From the NCBI RefSeq assembly GCF_007293315.1, contig NZ_VLXZ01000005.1, positions 186,001 through 250,000 on the forward strand: 64,000 nt of DNA. The letters run 5' to 3'. Within the stretch, counting starts at the first letter, position 1; the number at the start of each line of letters is the position of its first letter. Positions 44,099 to 53,735 of this stretch are shown here, piece by piece. A model generated the notes under the pieces. The model had not been told where the DNA came from, did not search any database, and saw only the letters and a program-made list of their open reading frames with translations. The position numbers were made by a program, and so were the translations under genes. Source of the stretch: Alkalicoccobacillus porphyridii. GTDB lineage: Bacteria > Bacillota > Bacilli > Bacillales > Bacillaceae_D.

Positions 44099-44790
44099 TA
44101 TTTATTAAATGCAATCGAATCGTGATGCATGACACCCTGTTGAATGCGCACTGCATATTCGCTTCGGGCATGTCCATTCTGTTCAATATATTTCTCTAAT
44201 CCTGTCATTCCACGATTATAAGCTGTTAACGCATAGTCCCAGTCATTATATTCATCATATAAGTAATCTAAATATTCCACAGATAGCTGGATTGAATACA
44301 GAGGTTCAAACAGTAATTCTTTTTTATATTCTAAATTAGCTCTGTCGGCAATCCAGGGCGCCGTGTTTGTCATAAATTGAGCCATACCATAAGCTACACC
44401 AAAACGCGTTCTGGGGCCTACCGAGTTCGGATCAAAACTTCCCCCTGTTTCCACTTTAAGTAGCTCATACACAATATATGGATCCATTTCTTTTTCCTGA
44501 GCAAGTTCGCCTAAAAAAAGACCCCAGTCTTTCTTGAATCGTCCATCACTATCTTTATACAATTGTTCTGCTAGTTCTGTTGATTGAAGCCATTTATTAT
44601 AACTAGCTACAGATGTACCAGATAAATCTGCTCTATTCTGTAGCTCGAGTTCATCTTTTGTGATTAAAAGGCTATTTAATTCCTGTTCTTTATTTGAAAT
44701 CTCTTGCGTTAAACTATACGTGCTGTAAGCAAAGTAGCTTGTCAGCATCACTAATGCAAGTAAGCTTGCATAGACAAATCGTTGTAGCAT
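44098..44790 (-). CDS. Lytic transglycosylase (SLT domain), membrane anchored
   Basis: 230 residues. An N-terminal transmembrane segment (about 7-27) and short coiled coil (about 28-50) precede a C-terminal SLT fold: ELLKVETGGSFDPN (catalytic Glu), GVAYGMAQFM and ALTAYNRGMTGLEKYI. Such enzymes cleave peptidoglycan glycan strands to 1,6-anhydro-MurNAc. It may act in sporulation, cell separation or remodelling; the neighbours do not settle this. Confidence 0.88.
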   Translation of the reverse strand: MLQRFVYASLLALVMLTSYFAYSTYSLTQEISNKEQELNSLLITKDELELQNRADLSGTSVASYNKWLQSTELAEQLYKDSDGRFKKDWGLFLGELAQEKEMDPYIVYELLKVETGGSFDPNSVGPRTRFGVAYGMAQFMTNTAPWIADRANLEYKKELLFEPLYSIQLSVEYLDYLYDEYNDWDYALTAYNRGMTGLEKYIEQNGHARSEYAVRIQQGVMHHDSIAFNK

Positions 44791-44960
44791 AAGTATTCAC
44801 TCCTTAAACATTCTAGGTCACCACTTGTAGTTACCCTATATTATTTAATTTAAACGCGATGCGCTATGAGTGTACCACTCTACCCTTACAACAACTACCG
44901 CTAAATACTTACCTCCATTTTAATTAAATTCAAATAAATACAATATATTCAACAATGGAA

Positions 44961-46094
44961 TCAACTCACTAAAGGAATGGTAATTCTTACTTCTGTTCCA
45001 ATGTTGTATTCACTTGTTATAACAAAAGTCCCTCCGTGGTCTTCAATGATCTTCTTACATAAAGGAATGCCAATCCCATTTCCCTTCTCCTTCGTAGTGA
45101 AAAAGGGCTTACCGATTTGATCTAAGATTTCGCGAGGCATACCTTTACCATTATCTTTAATCATAATAGTAAAAGACTGATTTTCTATAGCCGTATGTAC
45201 ACTAAATAATCGACTAGTGTTAGATGTTCCATAGGCTTCAATTGAATTACGTAATAGGTTTAGAATGACTTGCTTGATCATTGACTCATTAACATCTACA
45301 TTAACCTGCTGATCCGAAGACATCAGTTCTAGCTTCAACTCAACATCATGGAGCAGGCACTCGGACTTCAGAATTTGAACAAGGGATTCAATGATTGTGT
45401 TTGGTGATTGCCAGCTTCTTGTCATTTTCTTTCTTGATACCGATAAAAAATCTTCAATAATTCCATTCATACGATTTAACTCAGTAAGAATAGTGTCATA
45501 GTATTTGTGGAAATCATTTGTGAGCTTCGCTAATTGCAAAAATCCTTTAATGACAGAAAGAGGATTTCTTAATTCATGCGCCACACCGGCCGCGATATGC
45601 GATACCGCCTCCATCTGATGATGAAATGTTAGCAAGTGCTCAAATTTTTTCTGGTATGAGAGATCCTCAAACATAATATATTGACTATTAAAGTATGAGA
45701 ATGGAAAGACGCATACTCGAATAAGCGTGTCCTCCTCCTCATACAATCGTTCCTCCACTTTATTTGTTAGTGAGGAAAGTAAAATAAGTTCATTTGCCAA
45801 TCTAAACAAAGCAAACTGCTCGGCTAAATTAACAAAGGAGGCATTCTCAATGTCAGTTTTATCAAGCTGACACGTTTTTAAAAGCGATTGGTTCCAACCG
45901 ATTACTTTGTAGCTATGATCGAGCTTTAAATATGGGAACCCTAAATCCTCGATATAGGGATTTTGGGGTTTCACAGATGTATTATGTATAGCCGGCATAA
46001 GAAAAGTTGATTGAATGGATGAATTGGATTTTTGCGTCATCCTACGGCTCCCTTTTTCAGAGGCTGCTTTGCCGTTTGAATATTCTTCACACAT
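44961..46094 (-). CDS. Sensor histidine kinase, sporulation-kinase-like
   Basis: 377 residues, no transmembrane segment. The N-terminal half (about 40-165) looks like a PAS-type domain (YLKLDHSYKVIGWN). The H-box is AAGVAHELRNPLSVIKGFLQ (His near 187), the N-box is NLLRNSIEAYG, and the G-boxes are IKDNGKGMP and EKGNGIGIPLC. The H-box matches the Bacillus KinA-E type, which feed the Spo0A phosphorelay, but no response regulator is adjacent. GGAGGGG precedes ATGATG; the second ATG gives the best spacing. Confidence 0.87.
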   Translation of the reverse strand: MCEEYSNGKAASEKGSRRMTQKSNSSIQSTFLMPAIHNTSVKPQNPYIEDLGFPYLKLDHSYKVIGWNQSLLKTCQLDKTDIENASFVNLAEQFALFRLANELILLSSLTNKVEERLYEEEDTLIRVCVFPFSYFNSQYIMFEDLSYQKKFEHLLTFHHQMEAVSHIAAGVAHELRNPLSVIKGFLQLAKLTNDFHKYYDTILTELNRMNGIIEDFLSVSRKKMTRSWQSPNTIIESLVQILKSECLLHDVELKLELMSSDQQVNVDVNESMIKQVILNLLRNSIEAYGTSNTSRLFSVHTAIENQSFTIMIKDNGKGMPREILDQIGKPFFTTKEKGNGIGIPLCKKIIEDHGGTFVITSEYNIGTEVRITIPLVS

Positions 46095-46275
46095 CATAGC
46101 CCCTCCTTTTTTTAAAGTCCCGAATGAAATAATGAATTCGATCAAAAAGACTATTACAGACGACTCACTTTTCTTAACGTATTCGTGATTAGCTACGAAT
46201 TTCCTTTTTTTCTGCACAAAATCTTTAGTTCGCCCATAGGTATAATCGAGTGCCAAATGCTGAGGAGGGTCAAGT

Positions 46276-46542
46276 ATGAACATGTTTATGCAACAGATTA
46301 TCAATCAAAAAATAAATTCGATAACCGCAGTGGAATTAATTAAACAGGCTGAAAAAAATCAAATCAAGTTAAGTGAGTCACAAGCTCAAAAGGTAGTTAG
46401 CATACTTAAAACGGAGAAAATAGATGTTGGAAATGCAGAACAAGTTGAACGAATTCTAGCGAAATTACAAACAGAAACAGATAGCCATGTTGCCGGGACG
46501 ATTCAACAATTGCTCCAACAATACAGCCATCTGCTTCCATAA
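46276..46542 (+). CDS. yqfT: DUF2624 protein, YqfT-like
   Basis: 88 residues, helical and Gln-rich, starting MNMFMQQIINQKINSITAVEL after GGAGGG. The start block and location between nfo and the zur region match YqfT. Function unknown. Confidence 0.8.
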   Translation: MNMFMQQIINQKINSITAVELIKQAEKNQIKLSESQAQKVVSILKTEKIDVGNAEQVERILAKLQTETDSHVAGTIQQLLQQYSHLLP

Positions 46543-46551
46543 CCTTCTATA

Positions 46552-47445
46552 TTATATCATGATATTTTCTAAAAGCTGTTCATCAAACTGACCTTCTTTT
46601 AACATAGAAATCTCATGTTTATAAGGGGGTCTTTTATCCTTTTTGTCCTCTCCTACATAAGGGGTTTCGAGAATCTTTGGGACCGATGCCAGCTGATCGT
46701 GCTTCACAATATAGTGTAGTGCTTTAAATCCAATATGTCCAAATCCAATATTCGCGTGCCTGTCTTTTCCGGCTCCGACCGTATTTTTACTATCATTAAT
46801 ATGCAATACCTTTAAACGATCGAGTCCAATAACTTTATCAAAAGTGTTTAATACACCGTCAAAATCGTTCATTATATCATAGCCCGCATCGTGAGTATGG
46901 CACGTGTCAAAGCAGATTGAAAGTCTCTCGTTGTGAGTCACACCATGAATAATAGTTGCTAACTCTTCAAAAGAGCGACCGCATTCTGTTCCTTTACCTG
47001 CCATTGTTTCTAGCGCTATTTGAACATCCTGCTTTACCTCTAATACTTCATTTAATCCTTTAATTATTTGCTGTATGCCCTTGTCAGCTCCTGCTCCCAC
47101 ATGAGCTCCAGGGTGAAGAACAATTTGTTTTGCTCCCAAAGCGGCTGTTCTTTCAATTTCAGATTGTAAAAAATCAACACCGAGTCGAAAGGTAGCAGGT
47201 TTTTCCGTGTTCCCAATATTGATAATATAAGGGGCATGAACAACAATATCCTCCATACCATGCTGCTTCATATGTTCAGTGCCTTCTTCAATGTTTAGCT
47301 CTTCAATCGCTTTTCTTCTTGTGTTTTGGGGAGCACCAGTATAAATCATAAACGTATTTGCGCCATAGGATGCTGCTTCCTCACTTGCACCGAGCAGCAT
47401 CTTCTTTCCATTCATGGATACATGGGACCCTATCTTTAATGTCAT
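46552..47445 (-). CDS. nfo: Endonuclease IV (AP endonuclease)
   Basis: 297-residue TIM-barrel enzyme with three Zn ions that cleaves abasic sites. Signature blocks: [25 protein letters not shown] (His ligands), [11 protein letters not shown] (Glu ligand), [13 protein letters not shown] (Asp and His) and HINDSKN. All expected metal ligands are present. In B. subtilis the SigG-dependent nfo protects spores. It is 35 nt downstream of cshB. Confidence 0.96.
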   Translation of the reverse strand: MTLKIGSHVSMNGKKMLLGASEEAASYGANTFMIYTGAPQNTRRKAIEELNIEEGTEHMKQHGMEDIVVHAPYIINIGNTEKPATFRLGVDFLQSEIERTAALGAKQIVLHPGAHVGAGADKGIQQIIKGLNEVLEVKQDVQIALETMAGKGTECGRSFEELATIIHGVTHNERLSICFDTCHTHDAGYDIMNDFDGVLNTFDKVIGLDRLKVLHINDSKNTVGAGKDRHANIGFGHIGFKALHYIVKHDQLASVPKILETPYVGEDKKDKRPPYKHEISMLKEGQFDEQLLENIMI

Positions 47446-47480
47446 AATTACTTCACCTCATTATCTGCTTTGAACAATCA

Positions 47481-48797
47481 TTATTTACTAGAACGTCTTT
47501 TGGCGCGGCGCAGCTTTTGATCTTCTTTTGCCTGCTTATACCTAGCTTTTTTCTTATAGCCAGGCTTGACTTTTTTAGGTTTTGCCACAGCTGCTTGTTT
47601 TCCAGATACGGTCTTTTTTCGTGCTTCAGATCGACCTAGTCCAACTGGTGGTTTATCACTAATGATCCATTCGCCACGCTTTAACTCAACATAGCTAAAG
47701 GATATGCCTTTTTTAATTAACCGTTCTACAGCTTGCTGGTTTTCTCCCGCGTACAGAGTAATTGCTATACCACTCAAGCCGGCTCTCGCTGTACGACCTG
47801 TTCGGTGCACATAGAAGTCTAGATCCTTTGGTAAGTTATAGTTGATAACGTGGGTAATTCCTTTAATATCAATCCCTCTAGCAGCAAGATCTGTAGCAAC
47901 TAAATATTGAATCTTCATGTCTCTGACTTGCTTCATAATTTGTTTACGCTCTCGAGGCTGTAATCCGCCATGTATACGCTCTGTGTTTAATCCTGCATCA
48001 AGCAATGCTTGAGAAACCTCTTCAGCCTCATCCTTTGTGTTCGTAAAAATTACGGCCAAGAAAGGGTTAATAGCCTTCGCTACATCAACAACCACCTGTA
48101 GTCGATCACGATGCTTAAGCGGCAGGAGTTGGTGCTCAATCTTACGAGCAGTTGCATGCTCAGGCTCTACCTTTACGTGTCTAGGATCGTTCATATATTT
48201 CTTAAGAAACGGTTGTAGCTTCTCTGGTATCGTCGCGGAAAAAACGAGCATCTGCAAGTTAGGAGCCATCTGAGAGGCTGTTCGATCCACATCATCAATA
48301 AAGCCCATATCAAGCATCTGATCTGCTTCATCCACGACTAAAATTCCAGCAGTATGAGCTTGTAATGCTCTTTCCGCTACTAAGTCAGAAATTCTTCCTG
48401 CCGTTCCTACAACAATTTGTGGTTGCTGATGGTTGAGCTTGTCCATTGCTCGGTTTTTATCAGTCCCACCAACAAGTAGCTGGCTAGTGACGGCTTGATC
48501 TTGATCTGTCAGAAGCTTTAACTCATCAAAAAGCTGAGTAGCCAATTCTCTTGTTGGTGCAGTAATTATGGCTTGAAGCTCTTTTCGCTCTGTGTTAACC
48601 ATATGAAGGATTGGCAAAAGAAAGGATAGGGTTTTCCCTGTTCCTGTTTGAGATTGACCAATGACATCTTTTCCATTAATGATCGCTGGAATCAATCGTT
48701 CTTGTATTTCAGTAGGTTTAGAAAAACCTTGTTCATTAAGTGCATCTAGTAAAAACGGTTTAAGTCCAAACCGTTTAAAATTATCTGAAATCATCAT
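47481..48797 (-). CDS. cshB: DEAD-box RNA helicase CshB
   Basis: 438 residues. Motifs in order: FSKPTEIQ (Q motif), GQSQTGTGKT (I), PTRELATQ (Ia), VDEADQMLD (II), FSATIP (III), ATDLAARGID and HRTGRTARAG (VI). The last 60 residues are Lys/Arg-rich, typical of CshB and likely RNA-binding. It works on structured RNA in ribosome assembly or cold adaptation. Position beside nfo matches B. subtilis yqfR. Confidence 0.92.
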   Translation of the reverse strand: MMISDNFKRFGLKPFLLDALNEQGFSKPTEIQERLIPAIINGKDVIGQSQTGTGKTLSFLLPILHMVNTERKELQAIITAPTRELATQLFDELKLLTDQDQAVTSQLLVGGTDKNRAMDKLNHQQPQIVVGTAGRISDLVAERALQAHTAGILVVDEADQMLDMGFIDDVDRTASQMAPNLQMLVFSATIPEKLQPFLKKYMNDPRHVKVEPEHATARKIEHQLLPLKHRDRLQVVVDVAKAINPFLAVIFTNTKDEAEEVSQALLDAGLNTERIHGGLQPRERKQIMKQVRDMKIQYLVATDLAARGIDIKGITHVINYNLPKDLDFYVHRTGRTARAGLSGIAITLYAGENQQAVERLIKKGISFSYVELKRGEWIISDKPPVGLGRSEARKKTVSGKQAAVAKPKKVKPGYKKKARYKQAKEDQKLRRAKRRSSK

Positions 48798-48959
48798 TAC
48801 TTCCTACTCTCTAAACTTTAGGTATTTATACTTGTTTATATTACCACATAATGAAGGCAAACACGATGATTGCATCAACCAAAATGAAATTAGGCACACT
48901 CCCACTCTGTATATTGCATATATACAACTAAAGGGACATATATTGAGAGGAGAACGTCT

Positions 48960-49535
48960 ATGCAGCGTTTATTTGGTCCGCCTTCAGGACCTACACCTAT
49001 GCAGCCCTTACCGAGGAATCCGTTCATGTTTGGTCCTGGTCCCGGCATGACGCCCCCTACTTTTTTTGGTCCTGGGCCGCAAACAGTCACTAATTTTATG
49101 CAAGGCACAGGTGGTAGAGTGGGATTGCTCTCAAGGTTATTTGGTGGAGGCGCTGGAGCCGGCACAGCTTTTAGTGGAGCTGGTGTCGCAAATGCAACAG
49201 CAGGCGGCGGTTTTCTAAGCGGGATTAATTTTAGCTCTTTATTACAAAATGCTCAGCGGATCATGGGCATAACTCAACAAGTTGTGCCCATGGTTCAGCA
49301 ATATGGACCTATTATTAGAAACGCCCCAGCTATATGGAGAATCATGAGAAGTCAGCCTGAACCTGATACCACTCCAGACAATGTTGAAGTAAATACTTTG
49401 GTTTCACAGCCCGTCCCCATCACTCAAGCATCTCCCACTATAACACCTATAGATTCTAACCAATCAGCTACTACGGTTACAACTCCCCCTACCTCTACCG
49501 TTGGTGGTATGCCTGCTCCTAAACTCTATGTTTAG
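48960..49535 (+). CDS. yqfQ: YqfQ/VrrA-family Pro- and Gly-rich protein
   Basis: 191 residues. It is rich in Pro, Gly and Phe at the N-terminus (PPSGPTPMQPLPRNPFMFGPGPG), with a central hydrophobic IMGITQQVVPMVQQYGPIIRNAPAIWRIMRS block and a Thr/Pro-rich tail. The layout fits VrrA/YqfQ, often linked with spore coat or cell surface. GAGAGGAG precedes the ATG. An overlapping minus-strand frame is a composition artefact. Confidence 0.8.
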   Translation: MQRLFGPPSGPTPMQPLPRNPFMFGPGPGMTPPTFFGPGPQTVTNFMQGTGGRVGLLSRLFGGGAGAGTAFSGAGVANATAGGGFLSGINFSSLLQNAQRIMGITQQVVPMVQQYGPIIRNAPAIWRIMRSQPEPDTTPDNVEVNTLVSQPVPITQASPTITPIDSNQSATTVTTPPTSTVGGMPAPKLYV

Positions 49536-49537
49536 CT

Positions 49538-49563
49538 CATTCACGGGAATATTCCCGTGAATG
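49538..49563. terminator. 26-bp perfect palindrome after yqfQ
   Basis: CATTCACGGGAAT / ATTCCCGTGAATG, uninterrupted, 3 nt past the yqfQ stop. The following T-content is low (GTAATTTAAT), so terminator or operator are both possible. Confidence 0.55.
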
Positions 49564-49574
49564 TAATTTAATAG

Positions 49575-49604
49575 TTGACAAGCTTATTGAGTGGATAGTA
49601 TAAT
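49575..49604 (+). promoter_or_regulatory. SigA promoter of carD
   Basis: TTGACA (49575-49580), 18-nt spacer, TATAAT (49599-49604), both boxes perfect, 60 bp before the carD start. Confidence 0.8.
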
Positions 49605-49664
49605 TTCAAATTTTGCTTCATTTGTGTTATACTAAATACTGACAACTCGAATGGAGGAATGCTC

Positions 49665-50153
49665 ATGTTTAAAGTCGGTGATCACGTAGTTTATCCATAC
49701 CATGGCGCTGGAACAATAAGGGATATAGAAGAAAAGGATGTTCTTGGTGAAACTCATTCCTATTTTGTTCTTCACTTTCCATTGGTAGATGTTAAATTAA
49801 TGCTCCCTGAAAAAAAGATCGATGGTTCAGGCTTGCGCAAAATAATTGAGCAAGATGAACTAGATAATGTAGTTGAAGCATTGAAAAACGGACCAGAGCT
49901 TCCCCCTTCAACAAGTCACTTCTCAAAAGAGACAGAAAACCTTCTAAAAAGTGGCAGTATTTTTGACGCTGCACACCTTATCTCTTCTCTCTCTAAAAAG
50001 CAAGCAGGTAGGTCAAATGGTCTTCATATTCAAGATCGGAACCACCTACAAAAAGCAAAACAAATGATTGCTAGCGAGCTGGTTCTGGTAAACAATATGT
50101 CTGAAGAACAGGCTTATGAGTTCATTGACAGTAATTTGCTTGAATTATCATAA
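49665..50153 (+). CDS. carD: CarD-family RNA-polymerase-binding regulator
   Basis: 162 residues. The N-terminal Tudor-like CarD domain begins MFKVGDHVVYPYHGAGTI and includes the EKKIDGSGLRKII block; the C-terminal half is helical (about 85-160) and would bind DNA. CarD proteins bind the RNAP beta subunit and stabilise open complexes. In B. subtilis the homologue is YdeB. GGAGG has the best spacing to the second ATG. Confidence 0.88.
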   Translation: MFKVGDHVVYPYHGAGTIRDIEEKDVLGETHSYFVLHFPLVDVKLMLPEKKIDGSGLRKIIEQDELDNVVEALKNGPELPPSTSHFSKETENLLKSGSIFDAAHLISSLSKKQAGRSNGLHIQDRNHLQKAKQMIASELVLVNNMSEEQAYEFIDSNLLELS

Positions 50154-50257
50154 GCACAACGATTGTCAATACCCTCCACGTCCTTTACAATGGGTATATA
50201 AGAAAGCTTCCCCTTTAATCATTTGAGTCGGAAGCTCTCATATAGGAGGACGAGTAG

Positions 50258-51199
50258 ATGAATGTAAAAAAAATCTCACCACGGGGTTACTGCTACGGCG
50301 TAGTGGATGCCATGGTTTTAGCGAGACAGGCTGCGCAAAACCTTGACTTACCCCGCCCGATTTATATACTTGGACAAATTGTTCATAATCAGCATGTGAC
50401 AGATGCTTTTGAAACAGATGGAATTATTTCTCTCGATGGACCAAATCGACTTGAAATATTAAAAGGAATTGAAAAGGGCACAGTGATATTTACTGCACAT
50501 GGTGTGTCTCCAGAGGTTCGTAAGCTAGCTAAAGAAAAGCAGTTAACGGTTGTTGACGCTACCTGCCCTGATGTAACAAGAACCCATGATTTGATACGCG
50601 AAAAACACGCAGAGGGTTACCAATTTATCTATGCTGGCAAAAAGGGACACCCTGAGCCAGAAGGCGCTATTGGTGTTGCACCAGATGCCGTTCACCTTGT
50701 AGAATCTGTTGAGGATGTTATCCAGCTTGGATTAACAACTGATAAGATTATTATTACAAACCAAACGACAATGAGTCAGTGGGACGTATCGGATATTATG
50801 AAAAAAGCAATGGAGCTTTACCCACATGCTGAAGTTCATAATGAAATATGTCTTGCTACCCAAGTACGTCAAGAGGCTGTAGCTGAACAAGCCAAGGAAT
50901 GTGATTTAGTTGTAGTTGTGGGTGATCCTAAAAGTAATAATTCTAACCGTCTGGCTCAAGTATCTGAACAAATTGCCGGTACAAAAGCCTATCGAATTGG
51001 GGATATTACCGAAATCGAACTTGAATGGCTTCAAGGGGTTGATATTGTCGGTGTTACATCTGGCGCTTCCACACCAACTCCGATTACTAAAGAAGTTATC
51101 GCCTATTTAACTCAGTTTGATCATGAGGATCCGCAAACATGGCCAATTAATCGTACAGTTAATCTTGAAAAGCTTCTTCCAAAAGTAAAAATTAAATAA
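50258..51199 (+). CDS. ispH: 4-hydroxy-3-methylbut-2-enyl diphosphate reductase
   Basis: 313-residue [4Fe-4S] enzyme, the last step of the MEP pathway, giving IPP and DMAPP. Cluster Cys are in PRGYCYGV (about 12), DATCPDVT (about 105) and NEICLATQ (about 193). HGVSP, TNQTT and [10 protein letters not shown] are the substrate-binding blocks. Upstream is AGGAGG. Confidence 0.96.
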   Translation: MNVKKISPRGYCYGVVDAMVLARQAAQNLDLPRPIYILGQIVHNQHVTDAFETDGIISLDGPNRLEILKGIEKGTVIFTAHGVSPEVRKLAKEKQLTVVDATCPDVTRTHDLIREKHAEGYQFIYAGKKGHPEPEGAIGVAPDAVHLVESVEDVIQLGLTTDKIIITNQTTMSQWDVSDIMKKAMELYPHAEVHNEICLATQVRQEAVAEQAKECDLVVVVGDPKSNNSNRLAQVSEQIAGTKAYRIGDITEIELEWLQGVDIVGVTSGASTPTPITKEVIAYLTQFDHEDPQTWPINRTVNLEKLLPKVKIK

Positions 51200-51203
51200 T
51201 AAT

Positions 51204-51246
51204 ACCCCCGTGCCACCTTCTATGAACTGTGACACGGGGGTTTTTC
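51204..51246. terminator. Terminator after ispH
   Basis: ACCCCCGTGcCA / TGaCACGGGGGTTTTT stem with T-run on the plus strand and an A-rich opposite flank, between ispH and the convergent yqfO. Confidence 0.93.
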
Positions 51247-51269
51247 TTTTATAAGCTCTTCGCCTACTT

Positions 51270-52391
51270 CTATTTGTACTGATAAGGGTCAGTGTTCACG
51301 TTAGATTCAAAAATTGTTACCTCATCATATCCAGCCTTTGCTATTCTTTCTCTCATGTGTTGCACTGTTCCCATTTTCATGATTTTTTCAATGTTGTGAC
51401 CAGGGTCAAGTAAAACAAAGCCGTCCTCTATGGCATCTATTGCTGTGTGATAGTAGATATCTCCTGTAATCAATACATCCGCACCAGCATGCATGGCTTT
51501 TTGTACATATTTATTTCCATCCCCACCTAATACCGCAACTGTTTTAATCCGCTTATTTCGATCACCAATCATTCGGAGAGTGCTCACCTCAAAAGCCTGC
51601 TTTACCTTTTCAGCTAACGCATCTAGTGTAATCGTTTCCTGTAGCTCACCAATCCTGCCAAGACCATAGCTCTTTCCTTGTTGTTTAAGTGGATAGAGAT
51701 CATATGCTGCCTCTTCATAGGGGTGTGCGTCAAGCATCGCTTTAATAACAGCAGAGATCCTCGATTCTGTAACAATGGTTTCTATTCTTTGTTCCTCGAC
51801 ATATTCTTGCTCCCCTACCGTTCCGATAAAGGGATTAGACGCCTCACTTGGCTTAAACGTTCCTGTTCCTTCGAGTGAATACGAACAATGACTATATTCG
51901 CCAATATGACCAGCACCTGCATCTCCAATGGCCTTTCGAACGGCCTCTGCATGGGTGGTTGGTACAAATACAACTAGTTTCACCAACGGGGTCTCAACCG
52001 TTGGAGCTAACACACGCGTATGCTGTAGTGACAATGCGTCAGCTAGCATATCATTCACTCCGCCCTCAGCAATATCTAAATTTGTATGAGCTGCATAGAT
52101 CGTAATATTGTGGAAAAGGGCCTTCTGAATAATTCTTCCTTGGGTAGTGTGCGTATCAATGACTTTAAGAGGACGAAATAACAAAGGATGATGAGCAAGG
52201 ATTAGGTCAACTTCCTCATTAATTGCTTCATCTATTACCTCTTCCGTAACATCTAACGCCGTCATGATACGTTTCACCGGTTGCTCCAAGGTACCAACCA
52301 TTAAACCAACACGATCACCCTCAACGGCAAGTGTCTGAGGAGCCCATTCTTCAAACAGTCTAATTACATCCTGGCCTGTTGTTTGTGTCAT
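51270..52391 (-). CDS. yqfO: Nif3-like dinuclear metal centre protein YqfO
   Basis: 373 residues from the ATG with AGGAGG. It has a split Nif3 fold (about 1-125 and 235-373) with metal-ligand blocks HHPLLFRPLK, HTNLDIAEGG and GDIYYHTAIDA. A CutA/PII-like insert (about 128-230, beginning VKLVVFVPTTHAEAVRKAI) is typical of Firmicute YqfO. Annotated elsewhere as a GTP cyclohydrolase I type 2, but activity is uncertain. Its start lies inside the end of trmK, so the two are coupled. Confidence 0.92.
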   Translation of the reverse strand: MTQTTGQDVIRLFEEWAPQTLAVEGDRVGLMVGTLEQPVKRIMTALDVTEEVIDEAINEEVDLILAHHPLLFRPLKVIDTHTTQGRIIQKALFHNITIYAAHTNLDIAEGGVNDMLADALSLQHTRVLAPTVETPLVKLVVFVPTTHAEAVRKAIGDAGAGHIGEYSHCSYSLEGTGTFKPSEASNPFIGTVGEQEYVEEQRIETIVTESRISAVIKAMLDAHPYEEAAYDLYPLKQQGKSYGLGRIGELQETITLDALAEKVKQAFEVSTLRMIGDRNKRIKTVAVLGGDGNKYVQKAMHAGADVLITGDIYYHTAIDAIEDGFVLLDPGHNIEKIMKMGTVQHMRERIAKAGYDEVTIFESNVNTDPYQYK

Positions 52392-53097
52392 TACATAATA
52401 CCTCCTGAACCATTTCAATCTTCTTTATAAGCATCCCTTTTCGCGCTTGAAGCGCTTCTTGCTCTTTACCCTGTTCTAGCGCTACTAACACTCGCTTCCA
52501 GTTTTCTACTTCCTCTGTCCACTTATGTATAAATGCCTCATTTTGTTCAAGCATTAGATGTGGTCCGAGCAAAAGCTTTTTTTCTGTATCCTTTTGATAA
52601 CGATGCTGATCTAAACCTGGTTCAGCAATAAGCACCTCATAAATTTTATTATTTTCATCAATGATATCTTCTTTCAGTAGCATCCATTGATTCTCTAACA
52701 ACCACTCACGAACAGCTCGTGCTGCATTGTTCGGCTGTAATACTAAACGAGTGACACCAGGCAGCTTTTCTTTACCATCTTCAAGAATGGCCGCAATGAG
52801 TCCGCCACCCATGCCAGCAATCGTGACTGCCTCTGCCTCACCTGGAGCCATTATATCCAATCCTGAACCTTTTCGAACATCAATCCGGTCAGTTAGCCCC
52901 AGCTGAGACACTTGGGATTTTGCTGCCTGAAATGGCCCTTCATTAATCTCACCAGCAATAGCTTTTACTTGTGGATTTTCTAGGCATAGGAAGCTTGGTA
53001 AATAAGCATGGTCTGATCCAATATCAGCCACCATGTTCAAATCACTAACATGTGCTGCTACGCATGCTAATCGTTTTGAAAGTTGTTGTTCGTTCAT
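52360..53097 (-). CDS. trmK: tRNA (adenine-22-N1)-methyltransferase TrmK
   Basis: 245 residues. The SAM-binding motif is VADIGSDHAYLPSFL (about 22-36), followed by EINEGPFQAAKSQV and the catalytic-region AGMGGGLIAAILE. The C-terminal coiled coil (about 180-240) is typical. It methylates N1 of A22 in tRNA-Ser, Tyr and others. The chosen ATG has AAAGGTG. The stop is inside yqfO. Confidence 0.93.
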   Translation of the reverse strand: MNEQQLSKRLACVAAHVSDLNMVADIGSDHAYLPSFLCLENPQVKAIAGEINEGPFQAAKSQVSQLGLTDRIDVRKGSGLDIMAPGEAEAVTIAGMGGGLIAAILEDGKEKLPGVTRLVLQPNNAARAVREWLLENQWMLLKEDIIDENNKIYEVLIAEPGLDQHRYQKDTEKKLLLGPHLMLEQNEAFIHKWTEEVENWKRVLVALEQGKEQEALQARKGMLIKKIEMVQEVLCNDTNNRPGCN

Positions 53098-53177
53098 TTT
53101 ATCACCTTTGTATCTTCTCAATTTGTCATCATTTATTTTACCATATTTAAAACAAAAAAAAGACGCACTCCTGCATC

Positions 53178-53221
53178 AAAAAAACTTCCCGCAGCGCCCA
53201 GTTTAAGGTGCTACAGGAAGT
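53178..53221 (-). terminator. Terminator of cccA
   Basis: ACTTCCTGTAGCaCC / GGgCGCTGCGGGAAGT stem followed by TTTTTTTG, 8 nt past the cccA stop. Confidence 0.9.
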
Positions 53222-53229
53222 CCTCTTAC

Positions 53230-53607
53230 TTACTCCGAAATAGATAATAAGTATTCAGCAATTGCATCTGCTTCTGCTGGGTCATATTGAGTCTGTGGAG
53301 GCATGGAACCAATACCAACTTGAATGATCTCGGAAATCTGCTCTACCGTATATTGGCCATCAAGATTATTAATAGCTGGACCTGCAGCACCAGCTAAATC
53401 ACCACCGTGGCAATTAATACAGGACGCTTGAGCCATTTCTTCTCCAGCAGCAATTGGATCTTCAATTTCAGTTACTTCCTCTTCTGCTCCATTCTCTCCT
53501 TCTTCAGCAGCATTTCTTTCAAACAAACCGTAAGCAGATAATCCTGCCATCAGAAGAATTCCAATTAGTGCAATAAGCGCAAATGGTATTAATGGACTGC
53601 CTTTCAT
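53230..53607 (-). CDS. cccA: Membrane-anchored cytochrome c550
   Basis: 125 residues. The N-terminal transmembrane anchor (FALIALIGILLMAGLSAYG) is followed by a very acidic linker (about 30-50) and a small class I cytochrome c domain with the haem site CINCH (about 65-69) and the distal Met block SMPPQTQYDPAEA. It carries electrons on the outer face of the membrane. The acidic linker fits the low-potential, proton-attracting cytochromes proposed for alkaliphiles. GGAGGG precedes the ATG; the longer frame upstream has no site. Confidence 0.92.
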   Translation of the reverse strand: MKGSPLIPFALIALIGILLMAGLSAYGLFERNAAEEGENGAEEEVTEIEDPIAAGEEMAQASCINCHGGDLAGAAGPAINNLDGQYTVEQISEIIQVGIGSMPPQTQYDPAEADAIAEYLLSISE

Positions 53608-53735
53608 ATTACGTACCCTCCCAAAGATGACGTTTACAACAACGTTAATAACTATGTATGGACAAAAAACACGCGTCTTATATAGTTTACTTGAAAAGCG
53701 AATATCTGAAAAGGACAACTTTTCACTTTCTGTGA

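Noticed and set aside
48890-49165. Minus-strand ORF opposite yqfQ
   Set aside because: It is an antisense shadow of the Pro/Gly-rich yqfQ start and has no ribosome site.
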